The position numbers were made by a program, and so were the translations under genes. 64,000 nucleotides of DNA from Apiospora phragmitis. Lineage: Eukaryota > Ascomycota > Sordariomycetes > Amphisphaeriales > Apiosporaceae. Position 1 is the first letter of the stretch, and each line of letters starts with the position of its first letter. Of this stretch, positions 49,399 to 62,300 are shown one piece after another. The stretch lies in the NCBI GenBank assembly GCA_038363925.1, contig JAQQWL010000009.1, forward strand, positions 1,612,001-1,676,000, given 5' to 3'. The notes under the pieces were generated by a model, which made no database searches, was not told the origin of the DNA, and was given only the letters and a program-made list of their open reading frames with translations.

Positions 49399-49943
49399 AT
49401 GCAGTTCTCTCTTGTAACTCTCCTCTTTGGCCTCGCCGGGCTGAGCTCAGCTGCCATCGCCGATGCAGATGCCATCCGCCACATCGCCCGCGATGACCCC
49501 CTCATCGCGGACCGCGCCAACGGGGCGAACGGCAACCGGTCCACGCCCTCGGGCCAGTGCTGCGTGGCCCACACGTCGCTGAACCAAGACGCCTGCAAGG
49601 CCGCCGACGGTCAGCAGGGCCGCTGCGTCCCCGGCGGGAACAACTGTAAGTCCGGAGCCCTCGGCGTCTACATATTCCCAGCTTTTTTGCTTTCTTCCTT
49701 TGCCTACCTACTGGAAGCGATCCACCATGACCTTTTCTGTTCGGTGGCTAACGGGAGTCCCTCTCTCTTCTTCTTCCCGACACAGGTGGCAGTACCCTCA
49801 GCTGCGTCGCCCAGTCCAACCTCGGCTGCACAAACAGCATTCAGGAGCGAGGCAAGAACCTGTGCCGTGCCAAGGTCGGCAACAACGGCTACCAGGACGG
49901 TAACCGCGTCATCTCCAACTTGAATCAGGCCAAGGTCAATTAG
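49399..49943 (+). CDS. Small secreted cysteine-rich protein (effector-like)
   Basis: Two exons, 49399-49645 and 49786-49943, are separated by a 140-base intron (GTAAGT...CACAG) that splits a Cys codon. The product is 134 residues. Residues 1-20 are a signal peptide (MQFSLVTLLFGLAGLSSAAI). A short pro-like region follows (IADADAIRHIARDDPLIADR), with dibasic or RR-like sites absent. The mature domain has eight cysteines in the order CC, C, C, C in exon 1 and C, C, C in exon 2, enough for four disulfides, and ends GNRVISNLNQAKVN. Size, secretion signal and even cysteine number are those of fungal secreted effectors or antimicrobial-type proteins. No family is recognised, so function is unknown. 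It lies about 2.5 kb from the RIP block, a common setting for such genes. Confidence 0.85.
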
Positions 49944-51157
49944 GTATATAGGATGTAGGTTTATGATGTCTTGGGGTTTGGAGGGTATATGCTTGGGGTT
50001 ATTGATTCCTTTTCAGTCGTTCATTACTTCTAGGTGGGCGGCCGAGCAAACCCGGAAGAAAGAGAGAAAAAAAAATGGGATTTGGGTTAAGCAGTATGTT
50101 ATGTTGTTACTGTTATTACCTTGTAAAGTTACGTGCGTCCCCAATAATAATTACCAACAACAATCCTGAAACTTCTTCTGATGCAAATGTCCTTCCCATC
50201 CCTATGCTGGCTAGTACAGAAACGTAGGAGGGTCCCAAGACTTGTAGCCCAGTCCCGTCGACGGAAAATATATCTAAACAAAAGTATGATCCCATAACTC
50301 GTCTTACTTGAGCTTCCCCTAGCTGCCTTCTCACTGCAGGAACGCAGATCAAGACGCACAACACGGTCGTCTACGGCGCCCTCGCAACCCAGAGCAGCCA
50401 CTCGTCGTCGTCGTCGTCGTGGGCGCTCCGGCGAAGGTAGCACTGGTCGTAGTTCATAAAAGCAGCACCCGGGCGTGCAAGGGTAGACGACGGCCTGCGG
50501 CCACGCTCGCGTACGCGTCTACGCTGGGACGTGCAGGTCTCGGGCCTAGCTGGCGTACAGTGCCAGCCGCACCGCAGCCTATTTGGTCTTCACGGTGCGT
50601 GCTGCTTACGTGCAGCGTCATCGCCGCCTGCCTGCTAGCCATAGCGCGTATACCCCTCATTCACCCGGATGTCGTCGGGGGCGTGGAACTGCATCAAGAT
50701 AGCCGGTCTTGCTGAGCCAGCTGAGTAGGCCATCGACGACCGGCGGCATACACCGCCGCGCGGCCTACCGCGTGGGTGCACACATAATGGCCCGTGAGCG
50801 AGGTGGTGACGTGGATTATGACGAAGAGGATATATATAAATTACTGTTGGACCGAGGAGGTACTGAGCAGCTCAAGCCTACATATCCGCCATGGGCAAGT
50901 CTATGGACGTGCTTAGGCCGTGTAACGGTCCAAGAAGGGATAGTGTCACAGTATTGCAGCCATTTAAACAATCCCGTTCATGAAGGTTCAAACATTGGAA
51001 CCATCATGGGTAGCCAGTTGGCCATGCAACAAAACATATGATCAAAATCATGGTATTACCACTCTTCGTCCTACTAGATCAAGTTGATTCTAATCCACAA
51101 GCTGAGCACATCCCATTCGTTCCTCGTAACGCCTCCTGCTCTTTCCTTGAGGGGCAT
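49944..51157. other. Intergenic region
   Basis: No gene supported on either strand. It includes a TCG trinucleotide run and 3' flanks of the two convergent neighbouring genes. Confidence 0.5.
50402..50420. repeat. TCG microsatellite
   Basis: Six tandem TCG units. Confidence 0.8.
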
Positions 51158-53138
51158 TTAGTTGTTCAGCAAGGACCAGGTCCCATTCTCGCGGACGGCG
51201 CTCGCCAGCTGCGGCGCCTTCCCGTTGGCCAAGCTCACCGTGACCTTGGGAATGTTGTATGGGACTCCCGGCTGCAGACTCGCGAGATCGTCGTACCAAT
51301 AACAATAAATGTTCTTGTTGGGAGTCGAGCACTGGGAGTGGGGGTCCACGTTCCAGTCGTAGCTGCCCTGTCCATTGAAGTACAGTCTGTCCACAATGGT
51401 TAGTATGTAATCACTCGAGGCTGAGTTTCATGATTCACAGATATCGGGGTAGAGAAACAAAGGGGAAAAGACTCACGGCTGGGCGGCGTTCTTGTCATTG
51501 CACTCCCACGCCTTGTCGAGGTCGAGCATCCTGTTAGGCGCATCGAAGCTGTACGTGCAGTTCAACTGCCCAGAACTGCAGTCATATCTAAGCAGCCGCA
51601 AGCCAAGGTCAGTGATAGTTCAACAGTAGTGTTTGAGTTTCTTTTGTTTCTGTTAAATTGGAACTTACACTGCACTAACACCCGTCCCCGAGAGCGGTGC
51701 CTTCTCGTAGAAGAAGTAGTCGGCGAACCCGGGCCCCGTGAGACCGCAGGTGAAGCGGGAGAGCTCCGCCGTGGACGGCTCGTCGAACGCCGTCGTCTCG
51801 AAGAACATGCCGCGCATGTAAAAGGTCGGGCTCACGACGCTTTCGTGGGTGCACCCACCTGCACGGGTACGCCGTGTCCAGCGAGAAGGCCGGTAGCGTC
51901 TTCTTGGCCGTCTGGGTCCCCTCCACGGCGTGCGAGTCGGCCGGGTCCGTGCAGGTGGTGACAACGTCGTCGTCAGCGCCTGTGATGCCCGTGTGCGACT
52001 CGCACGTTAGGGCGATGGGCTCGCTTCCTGAAGCTACGATCGCGGTCCTGTTCAAGTATTTGTTTAGCAGGACTGACCTATAGAACGGCCATTTCTCTCG
52101 ACAAAGTGGAACTTACGGTTCGGCGTTGGTTGCCGGATTTTCAAGGCAGTACCATAGCTCCTCGATTTTCAGAGTAAAGTCAGGGGCAATGCCAGCCCAC
52201 GATACGTCCAGGGTGATATCGTTGAATTCTCCACCCGTGCATCGTAGCGAGTTCGGTATGTCGTAATCATCGTATTTGGGTGTGTGGGAACATCCTACCT
52301 CGTATTCGATAGCGTTATTGGTGACGTTAAGACTGAGGTATTGGCCCTTGGATGTGAAACTGCCAGTTTTACTGTCCAAACAAACACGGTCTTCGAGGTA
52401 CCAATGTTTACATTGGCCCTTTGCGTAGTTCTGATAGGAAACTATCCGAGTTTCATGTCAGCGGTCAGAAATCCGGGGTTGTCCTTGTAGTTTGTCCGCA
52501 GCTTGCCGGGACGCTGCTCAGTACATACCTCCGGTAACAGTTCACTGGTCCGTGCCAATATTGGCACATTTCGGCGCCTTGTATCCAGGCGGTGGCGTCG
52601 GTTGCGCTGGTGTGAGCGGTACAGGCAGCTTCAGCGCGCCCGGGACAAGATATGGGATAGGCGAAACGCAGTCATCGCCGGCACACTGGGTAATGGTGGC
52701 GTTGCCACTGGCTTGGAAGAATACTCTAATGCCGCCATCAGCTTTTGTTTCTATATCACTCTTGGGCTAGATGGGGGTGTCCTTACTTGTCGCTGTTATC
52801 AGCGCACACCCATGTTTCGGTCAAACCGATGACAGGGTTGCCATCCGGTCCCTTGGAGATGGTCTGGCGAAGGGCATCTGCCGCTGTGCCGCTGCCTTGG
52901 CAGACTCCGTCGGACGTGCACTCGACGTCGGCGGAGTAGGGTGTCTTCTCCGAGGCACGGTTGTCGACTTTGAAGGTGGTCTTACCGCCGACGACCTTGT
53001 AGTCCGAGATGACCCAGCTGGGGATGGTCAGCGACTTGTCCGTGCAGCGACCCGCCTCGGGCCAAGTGGGGACGGCGGGTATGTCGAGGGAAGAGCCCCG
53101 GCGGTCAAAGCGGCCGTGAAGATCTGATAACGAGCCAT
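51158..53138 (-). CDS. Multi-exon cysteine-rich secreted protein, damaged (two frameshifts and one in-frame stop)
   Basis: Six exons can be joined on the minus strand: 53138-52787, 52725-52529, 52441-52117, 52047-51669, 51587-51477 and 51386-51158. Introns are 61-90 bases with GTAAG/GTATGT/GTGAGT donors and AG acceptors. The reading starts MARYQIFTAALTAGALPS, a short secretion-signal-like stretch. The body is rich in cysteines and aromatic residues and contains what look like three related beta-type modules (for example VISDYKVVGG, YQNYAKGQCKHWYLED, FYMRGMFFET). It ends RENGTWSLLNN. Breaks occur near 53,090-53,110 (frame change after the signal), at a TGA in exon 2 (after NIGTDQ, about 52,540) and near 51,857 (one extra base). 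I do not recognise the family. The exon structure is well supported; whether the gene is functional is not. Confidence 0.65.
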
Positions 53139-55858
53139 GGTTTCGAGCGGGAAACAGTCGCCACGGTAGCTAGGTCGGGAGAGCTGAAAAGGATAACCTG
53201 GTTGGAGCCGAAGTCTCCCACCAAGGGCAGAACTGTGACCATCATGTTGCGGCTATTTGTAGGCGGCAGGTCTGTAGTCTGTCTGTGGGGGGTTGTTCCC
53301 GTCTGACAGCGAGCCTTGGCGCGGTAATGTCGGCAGCAAGCGAGGATGCTGGGATGTGATCAGGATTTGACTTGGATTTCCAATCGCTGACAGATGAGGT
53401 GCATGAGTCGCCGTTGCAACTGCAATGGATGTACCACGATGTACGTGAATGGATTTGGGTATGCGGAGGATTCGATCGTGCAGAAGAGGGTAGCATCGGA
53501 AACGGGCCAATGAGGCACACCCCCTCCCAATAGCATCGCTTGCCCTTTTCGGTTCCCGGTGTATAATACGCCGCAATATTGGGTCCGCGCCATTTCCCAC
53601 CTGGTATTTCTGGCAATAACGGGACCGGACTTACTGAGGCCCTCTTCAGGTCCTCTTCAGGTCCTCTTTTTGTCTCACCGCTGAGTTTCCTATGTGATCA
53701 TGGCGGAAGTGACCACCAGCCCCGTCTGAGACCACAGATACCACCTGACCCCGGTGCCGTTACACTCGGCAGGATTCTTCAGTGCTTGAGGAGGAAAGGT
53801 GCGCATAGGATGATGTGAAATGACCGTATGTCCGAAGGAGTTGCAATCGTGCCAGAACGGGAACACGACTACTGCACGACTTCCACCTTAGGCAAATGAG
53901 AAAAGCAGGTCAGGCTCTGACGTGCATGGGTTCGGGAGCGGGGTGCAGGCAAGGGCATAGTAATATAGTATTAACCGCGCGCAGCTGACTTAGCCGTCAG
54001 CCTGCATGGGCACCGGTTGACTAATCATCTTCACTTTGCATGAGCCTAGATCGATTTGTGATTTCGTAATCTTTGTAATACTCGAGCCCCCCTTTTCGCG
54101 GAAGATAAGAGAGTTGCAAGTCGTAACGGGTTGGATCTGAAGCTGGACGCAGTTACTTCCGATTTCAAATGTGGTACAGTCCTTTCTTTTGATTCTTGGG
54201 AGAGAATGCCTGAAAAGTCGTATAAGTTCCGTCGAACTGTCCGGACTTGGGGTACTTGTGAAGTGGTGTCCAAAAGCAGGATATGCAGCAGTAATATACT
54301 ATCTGTAACCACCCATGGAAATACCGTCCGTGTCCCAGTTCTCACACGCCTATATATATGACAGCACACCCTCCCTTGATACTCAGAGTCAGGCAAACAA
54401 TATTAATCGAGTCACACGTGGGCCATGTCTCTGGTCGCTGTGTGATACTATAAATAGAGGCCCATGACGCAGCTATCACGTCGCTAGACACATGCATACA
54501 TAGAAGCAGCATATATGTATGTATCATCGGAACACCGTACAAAAGAAACATTGAAACCAGAATCTGTTACTCCACGGTGATGATATGTTAGCCACCAATA
54601 AAAGGGGGCAATATGCTTGGCTCTCGGATGCTTGACTCTCGGATATTTGACTATCGGATGTTCCTTCGAAGGGCTGGCTCTATAAATACAGGGTATGCTT
54701 TACTACACTGGCAGATCAGTATAACTGGCCGCTGAGCCGGGAGTATGGCACGCGCCACGACGATGGTAACGAAAAGTTTCGGGATAGACTTCCCGATGCC
54801 CTCCCCTCCCCTAGCAATGAGACGCCTTTCGTTTTGCAGCGGACGTGAACACGCATGCGCCTGGGGTATCTTTGGGAATGCCACGCCACTTTTGTACGTG
54901 ACCACCTGGAGACAGTTGTAGATGACAAGGCCCTCATTGTTTCCAAGTCGTTATAGATTATCATGTAGGGGATTATCATGTAGGGCGGTTCACATAAGGT
55001 TCAGTCCTCAGGAAATCCTCGTTCCAAGATAGAGCGAAAAGAGCGGCAGCACAGAACTTGCATATGACATTTCACACCCCCAATGGTGTTGCCAAGCACA
55101 CCTTCATATACAAGATGGCAGGTGATGCTACTGCATTGAGGAACGGCGTAGGGACGTTTCAGGAACAAGGAGGTTTGATATGATTTAGATGCTAACAAAT
55201 TAAATCTGGTGTCTTGGTGAGAACGACGAGATAGCAGCTTAGCGAGAGCTTTGCTCCATCGCCATGGGCCGCCGATTGTGCCGATGCGAGAAAACATCCC
55301 AGTTTTACACACATTTCCTGTTTCCCTCTTATACTCCTGCAAGAACAATCCGACCACCCAGCCCAGGCGCGACTCTGATTCGAGTCTTCTAAGAAGCCAA
55401 CGAACGCCCTTCCCTACAAACAGATCGAGACCAGACAAAGGAGAAGAATAAGAAGTGTAGTAAGAGAGGTTCCCATGTCATCTAATCATTAATCGACATG
55501 AAAGTAATGCGGCCGTGTCTCGCATACTCGTCGCAGCCGCCGAATTATAGCCGATGTCCGATGGTGGCGTAGGATATGGAGGGCTGGTATAAGGGCGAAA
55601 ACCAGCGTGTATTAGGCTTCGGGACGGAGAAGGTGGAGTGTGGAGGTGAGAGACGCTGCCTGAAACAATTCCTATTACAATGCGATATGGGTGGGACACA
55701 GATGTATCCATGGAAAACCAGTCATCAACTTCGTCGAATTCCAGGGTATTTCATTCGCAGCAACGATGCAACAACAGTAGATTCGATAACAAAGGAGATG
55801 TGTCGCAAAAGACCGAGATCGACATTGTGCTTCAGTGCCGGTTCATCCTCCACGAAAA
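53139..55858. other. Long intergenic region
   Basis: No gene supported. Short local repeats include AGGTCCTCTTC at about 53,640-53,665, related CTCGGATG/TTGACT units at about 54,622-54,665, and a direct repeat of GATTATCATGTAGGG at about 54,957-54,985. The right part contains the 3' flank of the kinase gene. Confidence 0.5.
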
Positions 55859-58800
55859 TCAAACTTCTCCACCGCGGGCCTTGCCTCGTCTCCTGAAGAA
55901 ATCCATCACTCTCTTGGCGGCACCGCTAGTGCCGGCGTGGTCATGTGGCTTTCCATATTCTTCGCCGTCGTAGGCATCAACGAATCTCTTGTTCTTTTGA
56001 AGCACACCACGACCACCCCGGCTCGCAGAAGGTCGCTGATCAGTGCTTTCTGAATCATACCCGCCCTGGTAGGGCGCAGAGTTGGGCGTCCGCCGGTGGG
56101 GGCGATCGACAGATGAGTCGGAACCAGAGTTGAGGACAGCGCCCTGCTGCATATGAGATAAGACAGCATTCGGGCGCGAAGAGGAGGCTTGGCGGTGGTG
56201 ATAGCTGGGGCTATCGGGATGCTGAGTTGCCATGTCGCGTTGGTGGGATTCATCATACGCGCCATCAGCAGCATACTGATGTTGATTGGGGCTCATCCGA
56301 GGATCGGTATAACGTCCGTATTCGTCCCCATGAGTATCCTGCATGATTTGGTTTTGCTGCGATGGTTCAGGTGATGGTGTATGGGCATCTCTGGCAAGAC
56401 CCATAGCCTTCATCAGAGAGAAGCGTCGCGGATTGAGAGGTTTCTCAAGTGAGACCTGGGACCCGGCTATGCTGCCACTACGCTTCTTGGCGAGACCCAA
56501 TGCCTGCGAAAACGAACGACGCGAGGCGCGAGAATCGATCGAAGGCCGACCACTCTCGCTTGGCCCCATGTTGCCCATGCTGACAGGGGGGTATTTCCTA
56601 TTGGGCTTCTCAACTGGCTGCTGCTCGGAGCGCTTCTTACGGCTGCCAAACAGGGAACCGCTGCGCCCAAATAGCTTGCCTCCGATCTCCCCGATGGTGT
56701 TTGATCTCTTGTGGCCCTTGACGTCAGGGGCAAAGGTAGCTGATTGCGGTGTATGTTGCCGCTGCGGGGCGGCATCATTCTCATAGCCCGTGACACGAGC
56801 GAACTTGTCAGGGCGGAGACGCTTGGTCTGCCGAATTCCATATCGGTGGTTTCCTGGGGCGCCGGGTTGGAAGTGACGTAGTTCTTGGCTCCGCCCTTCG
56901 GCTGCGACATCCTTCCGTGGGCATTCGTACCAGCAAACCGTAGGGGGAATGGGTTGGCCGTAAGAAGCTCGTGACGAGCCGAGACCATGCCGTGATCCTG
57001 TCGAGTGCATGGAACCACGTGTAGCTGGCCTTGGAGCATGTCCAGGTGTGCCGGATGTCGCGTAAGCGGCATTGGAAGCAGACCGTGTCGACTCCCGGTG
57101 AGGCCGAGAAACTGGCGCGTTCTGATTCCTGTGAGCGCTAGGTGGCCTGGTCTTGTGCTGACTTGGAGATCCGCTGTAGGCATCCTTTGCGACTGGCGGG
57201 TCTCTGGGCAGAGGCTTGTCTTGGGGCGAAGTGTGCACCTCGACTGGACCTTGGCTAGAGGAACGAGCCTTGGTGCCCTTCCCGCGGGGAGAAGCACTCT
57301 CACCTCCACGCTGTGTCTGTGTAGTAGGGGCGACATATTCGACCTGAACAGTGCGGCGCTTGTTGTCCTTGTGCGTCTTCGTGTATGCTTGCGCTTCCTC
57401 GGGATCAACAGGACCTTGTTTCCGGGCAAGATCACCGACAGCGGTTGACTGAGGCTTCGGTTTGGTAGGCTCCCGAACCGAGGCGCTTCGAGCCAAACCT
57501 CCCGATTCCTCTTCGTCGGGCACAGTGGTGTTTTGGATCTCGCTCGTGGTGGTGGTAGTGCTGGTGATAAGCTCAACCACGTGGGCGTATTCCGCCAACC
57601 AACTGTGTCTGGCCACTTCGAAGAGATCTGCTCTTTTCCGAGGGCTGGGTACCAATATGCGGCGCAAGAGGTCCCGGGCATGCGGAGTGACGTACTCGGG
57701 GAAGGTCAGAGGGGTGTTGACAATGTACTTGTAGAGCAAGTTGATGTTGTCGCCTTCAGGGTTGGCCGGATCGTCGTCGAAGGGCAGGTAGCCCGCGAGC
57801 ATGGCGTAAAGAATAACACCACAGCTCCACACATCAACCTTTCGTCCCGTATACAGCGAGTCGCTGACCACAAGCTCCGGTGCGGCATAGCAGGGACTGC
57901 CACAGCTGGTCTGCATCAGATCGCCTCTTCGTAGCCCGTTTGGCTTCGTCTTGTCCAGCCCGGTGCTCTTGACAAAATCGCGATCGCCAAGTCCTAGCTC
58001 TTCCTGTTCTGTTAACTCGTCATTTGCATCGAAGGTGTTGGCGAATCCGAAATCAGTAATAATGATGTTCCTGTTGCGATCCAGCAGCAAGTTCTCGAGC
58101 TTCAAATCTCGATGGACAATGCCCTTCTTATGCAGATACCCCACGCCAGACACTAGCTGTGCAAATAGGCGCCGAGCCGCATTGTCCTTTAGATAGCGAT
58201 GGTTTAGGATGTAGTCAAAAAGCTCACCGCCAGAGGCATACTCCAGGACAATGCCAATGTGGCGCTCGGTCTCTGACATTTCGTGCAGCCTGACAATGTT
58301 GGGATGGGACACGCCTCGAAGAATCGACACCTCGCGATAAATCTTGTTGAGCCTAGACGGATTGCTTCCAACGCTATCTCGGCGTATAAGTTTAATGGCA
58401 ACCTGTGGGCGAGATGTCCATGTTAGCGCAGCTGATCAAGTCTGACAAAGACAGGGAAAATTTGTACACACCTGTACGCCACCGTCTTGTTTCCAACCCA
58501 GCTTCACTTTACCAAACTCTCCCTCTCCGATAGTGCTTCCCAGATAATAGTCGCCAAACTTTGTAGCCTTCTCCCTCTTGGAGTGGTCATGTCGGCTTCG
58601 GCCGCCTCGCCTGGTCTCCTCCGGTGCATCTCGGGAGGCGACTATCGGCGGAGGAACGGCTTCATCGTAGTCGTCATGCGCAGAGGCTGCCGCAAGTGCG
58701 TGAGCTTCGTCTTGTCGCTCCTGCTCCCTGTCTAAATCCACTTCTGGTTGCGAAACGACGATTTGGTTCAATACCTCGCTTGCCTCGCGGGATGGTTGCT

Positions 58801-59343
58801 TCGACGAGCTACGAGTTGATGGTGTGGGGTTGGTTCGAATCGGCATTGCCGTCGAAATTGTGGCCGAGTCTTGTCGGCCCCTTTCTTGCTGTGTGCGGCG
58901 ATTTCTAGAATCATCGTACCCGTTCTGGCTATACCGGCTACTACCCGGTTCGCCATTGGGCGCCCTTGAAGAACAAGAAGCTCGTTCTTCTGCACGTGCA
59001 GCTCTCCGAGAACTGTGTTGCGTAGAGGACGTTCGAGGGGGTGCGGTCGGCGGTTCGTGTCGTCGACGGTTGGAGGGGGAGAATGCTGGCATTCGACTGC
59101 AGCCACAGGGACTGGCGAAGCCATTGCCGTACGTGAACTCATTGGCGAGGACTGTGTCTGGTCTGGGTATCCGGTGACGGTGCTGTTTGCGCTCGGTCTT
59201 CGAGAAGGGCGTTTCGATGATGCAGGTGAGGCAGAAGGAAGGTTATCTCTCACATAGTAGCCCTCCTGACCGGAAGGATGCGGGTTCAATGCTGGCAAGG
59301 ACGTCGGTTGATGTGGAGCGGCCTGCAGTGCAGCAGACGACAT
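55859..59343 (-). CDS. KIN4: Kin4-type serine/threonine protein kinase, two exons, frameshifts in disordered regions
   Basis: The gene encodes a CAMK-related kinase of the fungal Kin4 type; in yeast Kin4 acts in the spindle position checkpoint. Exon 1 is 59343-58472 and exon 2 is 58403-55859, with a 68-base intron (GTGTGT...CCCACAG) between GGVQ and VAIKLIRRDS. Kinase motifs in order are GEGEFGKV (glycine loop), VAIK (catalytic Lys), VHRDLKLEN, DFGFANTF, an extended activation loop, GSPCYAAPELV and DVWSCGVILYAML. A disordered Ser/Pro/basic-rich tail ends FFRRRGKARGGEV. The N-terminal 85 residues (from MSSAALQAAPHQP) are in a different frame from the rest; the join is near 59,095. Inside exon 2, bases about 56,822-56,937 read sensibly only in another frame (AHGRMSQPKGG, ETTDMEFGRPS). 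One extra base in the AAA at 56,935-56,937 and one missing near 56,822 would account for it. An alternative start at 59092 would avoid the first shift. Confidence 0.85.
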
Positions 59344-62300
59344 CTTCCACGCGGAAGACGCGCAGGAGGATGGATCAGGTCCCGGAAATCCGGGATGTCC
59401 TAGGAACAGGGATTATTGCCCTGTAGACAAGTTGTTCTGTTGTGGCTCGGTATTCCTCGCTCTTGCTATCGATTGTTGATGCGAATGCGGATAGCTTCGA
59501 CAACCAAGGGTCGGAGAGAGAAGAAGGAGATGAAATAAGGGGTTGTTGGAGACGATTGCTGCTTACTTGCTGATTTGAATGGTTAAATCAGACAATTGCG
59601 CTGGGTCGGGTCTCGTCAGACTTTAGCTAGGTGAAAGGCCGTTAAACCAGAGCTTGGAATGAAAACTCAAATGCCCAGTCAGGACCGTCCAAGACGAATG
59701 CTAGAAAATGCAGTTGGTATCAGGTTTCAGAGTAAACGGCCTGGCGTCGGTTTCGACGATGCGTGGGAAATAAGCGAATGAAAACGAGTAGTTTGGAGAT
59801 AGTCCTAGATTGGGCCAATGTGAATTGGGCTGGTGTTGTTTTCTCTCGCCCGTCCCTTGCCCAAGGTCGGTTGTTGTCGGGAAATGCAAGAACGTGCGGT
59901 CTGGAGCCAATGAAGGTGGTGTTTGCTTATTCGCGATGGTCCAGTGATGCGGTTCAGCATATCATTATGCAGAAGTGATGCGAGGCGAAGGTCTAATTAC
60001 TGGTCGCGCCTTGTTGTTTGGGTGCCCGAGGGGATTCCCCAATTATTCCTCTTCGACAACAAGGAACGGCTCTGCGTCAGACTCAAGCCAAGAAGAGATC
60101 CCACCTAGCCTGTAGCGACGAATTGATGGGGTTGACCAGAAACTGACAGCAGTGCGAAACTGTGCTTTTTTCAAAGAGCGTCGTCGTGTCCGCGTATTTC
60201 AATTGTGGCGCCAATGCAAGCCTGGATGGCCAATTTGTCGAGAAGTCTCGAATTGTGTCCGTGGGCAAGGCGTTGCGCGCGTGTCGAGAAACTGGAATGG
60301 CCGAAATGAGACGTGCTGGACCGGCGTCGAAAGTAGCGCGTTTGGAATTCGGGTCTGCAAAGGACAGAGAGGATCTGTTCACAGGCGCCGAGTTCAAACG
60401 CTTCGATGACGGCAGGCGCTGGGGATTGCTCAAGTCGCCGACGATACTGCAATTGAGACAGGTAGAGAAATAAAGGAAAGTCCCAATCTGCCAATCTCCC
60501 GAAATACCGTCTTCCTTACAAGAATTCGGGATGCGCAGGATGTGTTGATGTTTTGGGGGTGTCGCCAGCAGTAGCCGGTTTTTATTATTATTAAGGGGCG
60601 CTCAGGTCAAGCTTCCTGCATCCGAAGGTGCTGCTGCGCTGGTGCCGGCGTTCGTTGGTGCTGGTGCTGGTGCTGGTGCTGGTGCTGGCCTGCAATTGGA
60701 GTGGGCTTGGCGTTGCGTTGTCTCCGTTCGGCTTCCCCTTGGGTTTCTACGTCCGTCTGCACCGTTAGATACTGTCCGCAAAAGACACCCAAACGCAAAC
60801 GCAAATAATGTCAACAATGAAAAGGCAGATGGATTGTCGCAGGAGCGTAGGCAAACGAGGTTGAATGTGCATCTGCTAATCAACTCGGATATATCATGCG
60901 ACTTTCATCAGAAGACAATTTGCTGCTGAAACTGACAGCATATCAAAAGGGGGGATATTGGACTGTGAGCTCGGATGGATGTGGACGATCTCGCCTTGGC
61001 ATGGATTTCTCGACACATGTCCAGCTCGCTCGCGTACAGGAAGGGATGGTGTTGCTCGCTTCGGTGGGTGGTCAATAGCAGTCAGGCTTACCGTTTGGAT
61101 TGATCCCCGTATCTGTCCCTCAGTGGATGTTCCCTCTGAACTCTGCAATGCTGGGGGGCCTTTGCTCGTCTTGTGTGAAAAACAAGAAAGATGGCGGACC
61201 GACCAGAGGCACCGAACGCAAGGTGTTGCGTTGCGTTGCGATGGTGGTATTGGAGGTGGGATAGGGAAGGCAGGAGAGCCAAGGTAGTGTGGGAATATCA
61301 GACGGCGGACGAGCTGAGGATATCTATCTATCTATTGTATCTACGATACAGCAGGTCGAACCCACCGACCAGGCGGAACTAAACAAAACGATGCTACTGA
61401 GGGAGAGAGGTATCTTCCAAGACAGCACAGTCCATACGGGCAGTACAGTACATAACCGGCGGGCACTTTACCGTGGAAGAAGAGACGAGGAAGAAGAAAA
61501 CACACGGCGAGACGGCTGGGTCACCCCATTCATTCTATCAAAGCCAAGTATCAAGTTCCTAGGCCAATGCAACCTACAAGAGACAATCCTGGCCAAGGTG
61601 GGTTTGGGGAAATTATCAACTCTGGGTGTTTATGGCAAATGCACCTTCGACCGTCCTAATGTAACTTTGTACCCGAACCCAAGCACCATGGCCCTGACTG
61701 ATCAGTCCATTAGCCAAAACGGTTCGGCCAACTTCTGCAGGGGAGATCCATTCTGCCTGCACCTGCAACCGCATGTACCGCCGTACCCAAGACCGGCGTG
61801 TTGTCCCATGATTTGATGGCCGTAAATACCAACCAGACGGTGACGACTCTCGCAGCCGGCTGGCTGGAGGGGTTTGGGAGAGAGGGACCGTGGGCGAGAG
61901 AATCAGAATAAACTGCAAATTGGCTACCCGTAAAAGTAAAGTCACGAATGATAAGGGAAAATGACAATGACAATGAGAATGAAAATGAAATACCTACGTG
62001 CTGACTACCCGAGAAAGTAAAGATATGGTGGACCTGCTCACACGCATCTCCGTCCGACATGGATGCTCTAATGAAGTTGACTGATGGCATTGATGATGAT
62101 GCAGGTACCGCACCAGACAAGAAACATCGAGTCGCGCACGACTCGGCATGCTACGCTACCACCACCATCGCCTCGCTTCGCATCGCATCGCATCCCAAGG
62201 CATCAACCACATCACTTCCGCATCGCTGGGTCCTTTTAAATCTGGATAGGTCCCGGCCAAGCGAAAAGACAAGCGAAGAAGAAAAAGAAGAGAAGAGGTG

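Noticed and set aside
55001..55438. 145-codon minus-strand frame downstream of the kinase
   Set aside because: No motif or splice context; probably the 3' flank of the kinase gene.
56467..57681. 404-codon alternative frame within the kinase gene
   Set aside because: Mostly a shadow of the kinase reading; only the part at about 56,822-56,937 appears to be genuine coding displaced by indels.
61289..61816. 175-codon plus-strand frame
   Set aside because: Non-ATG start, no domains, irregular composition.
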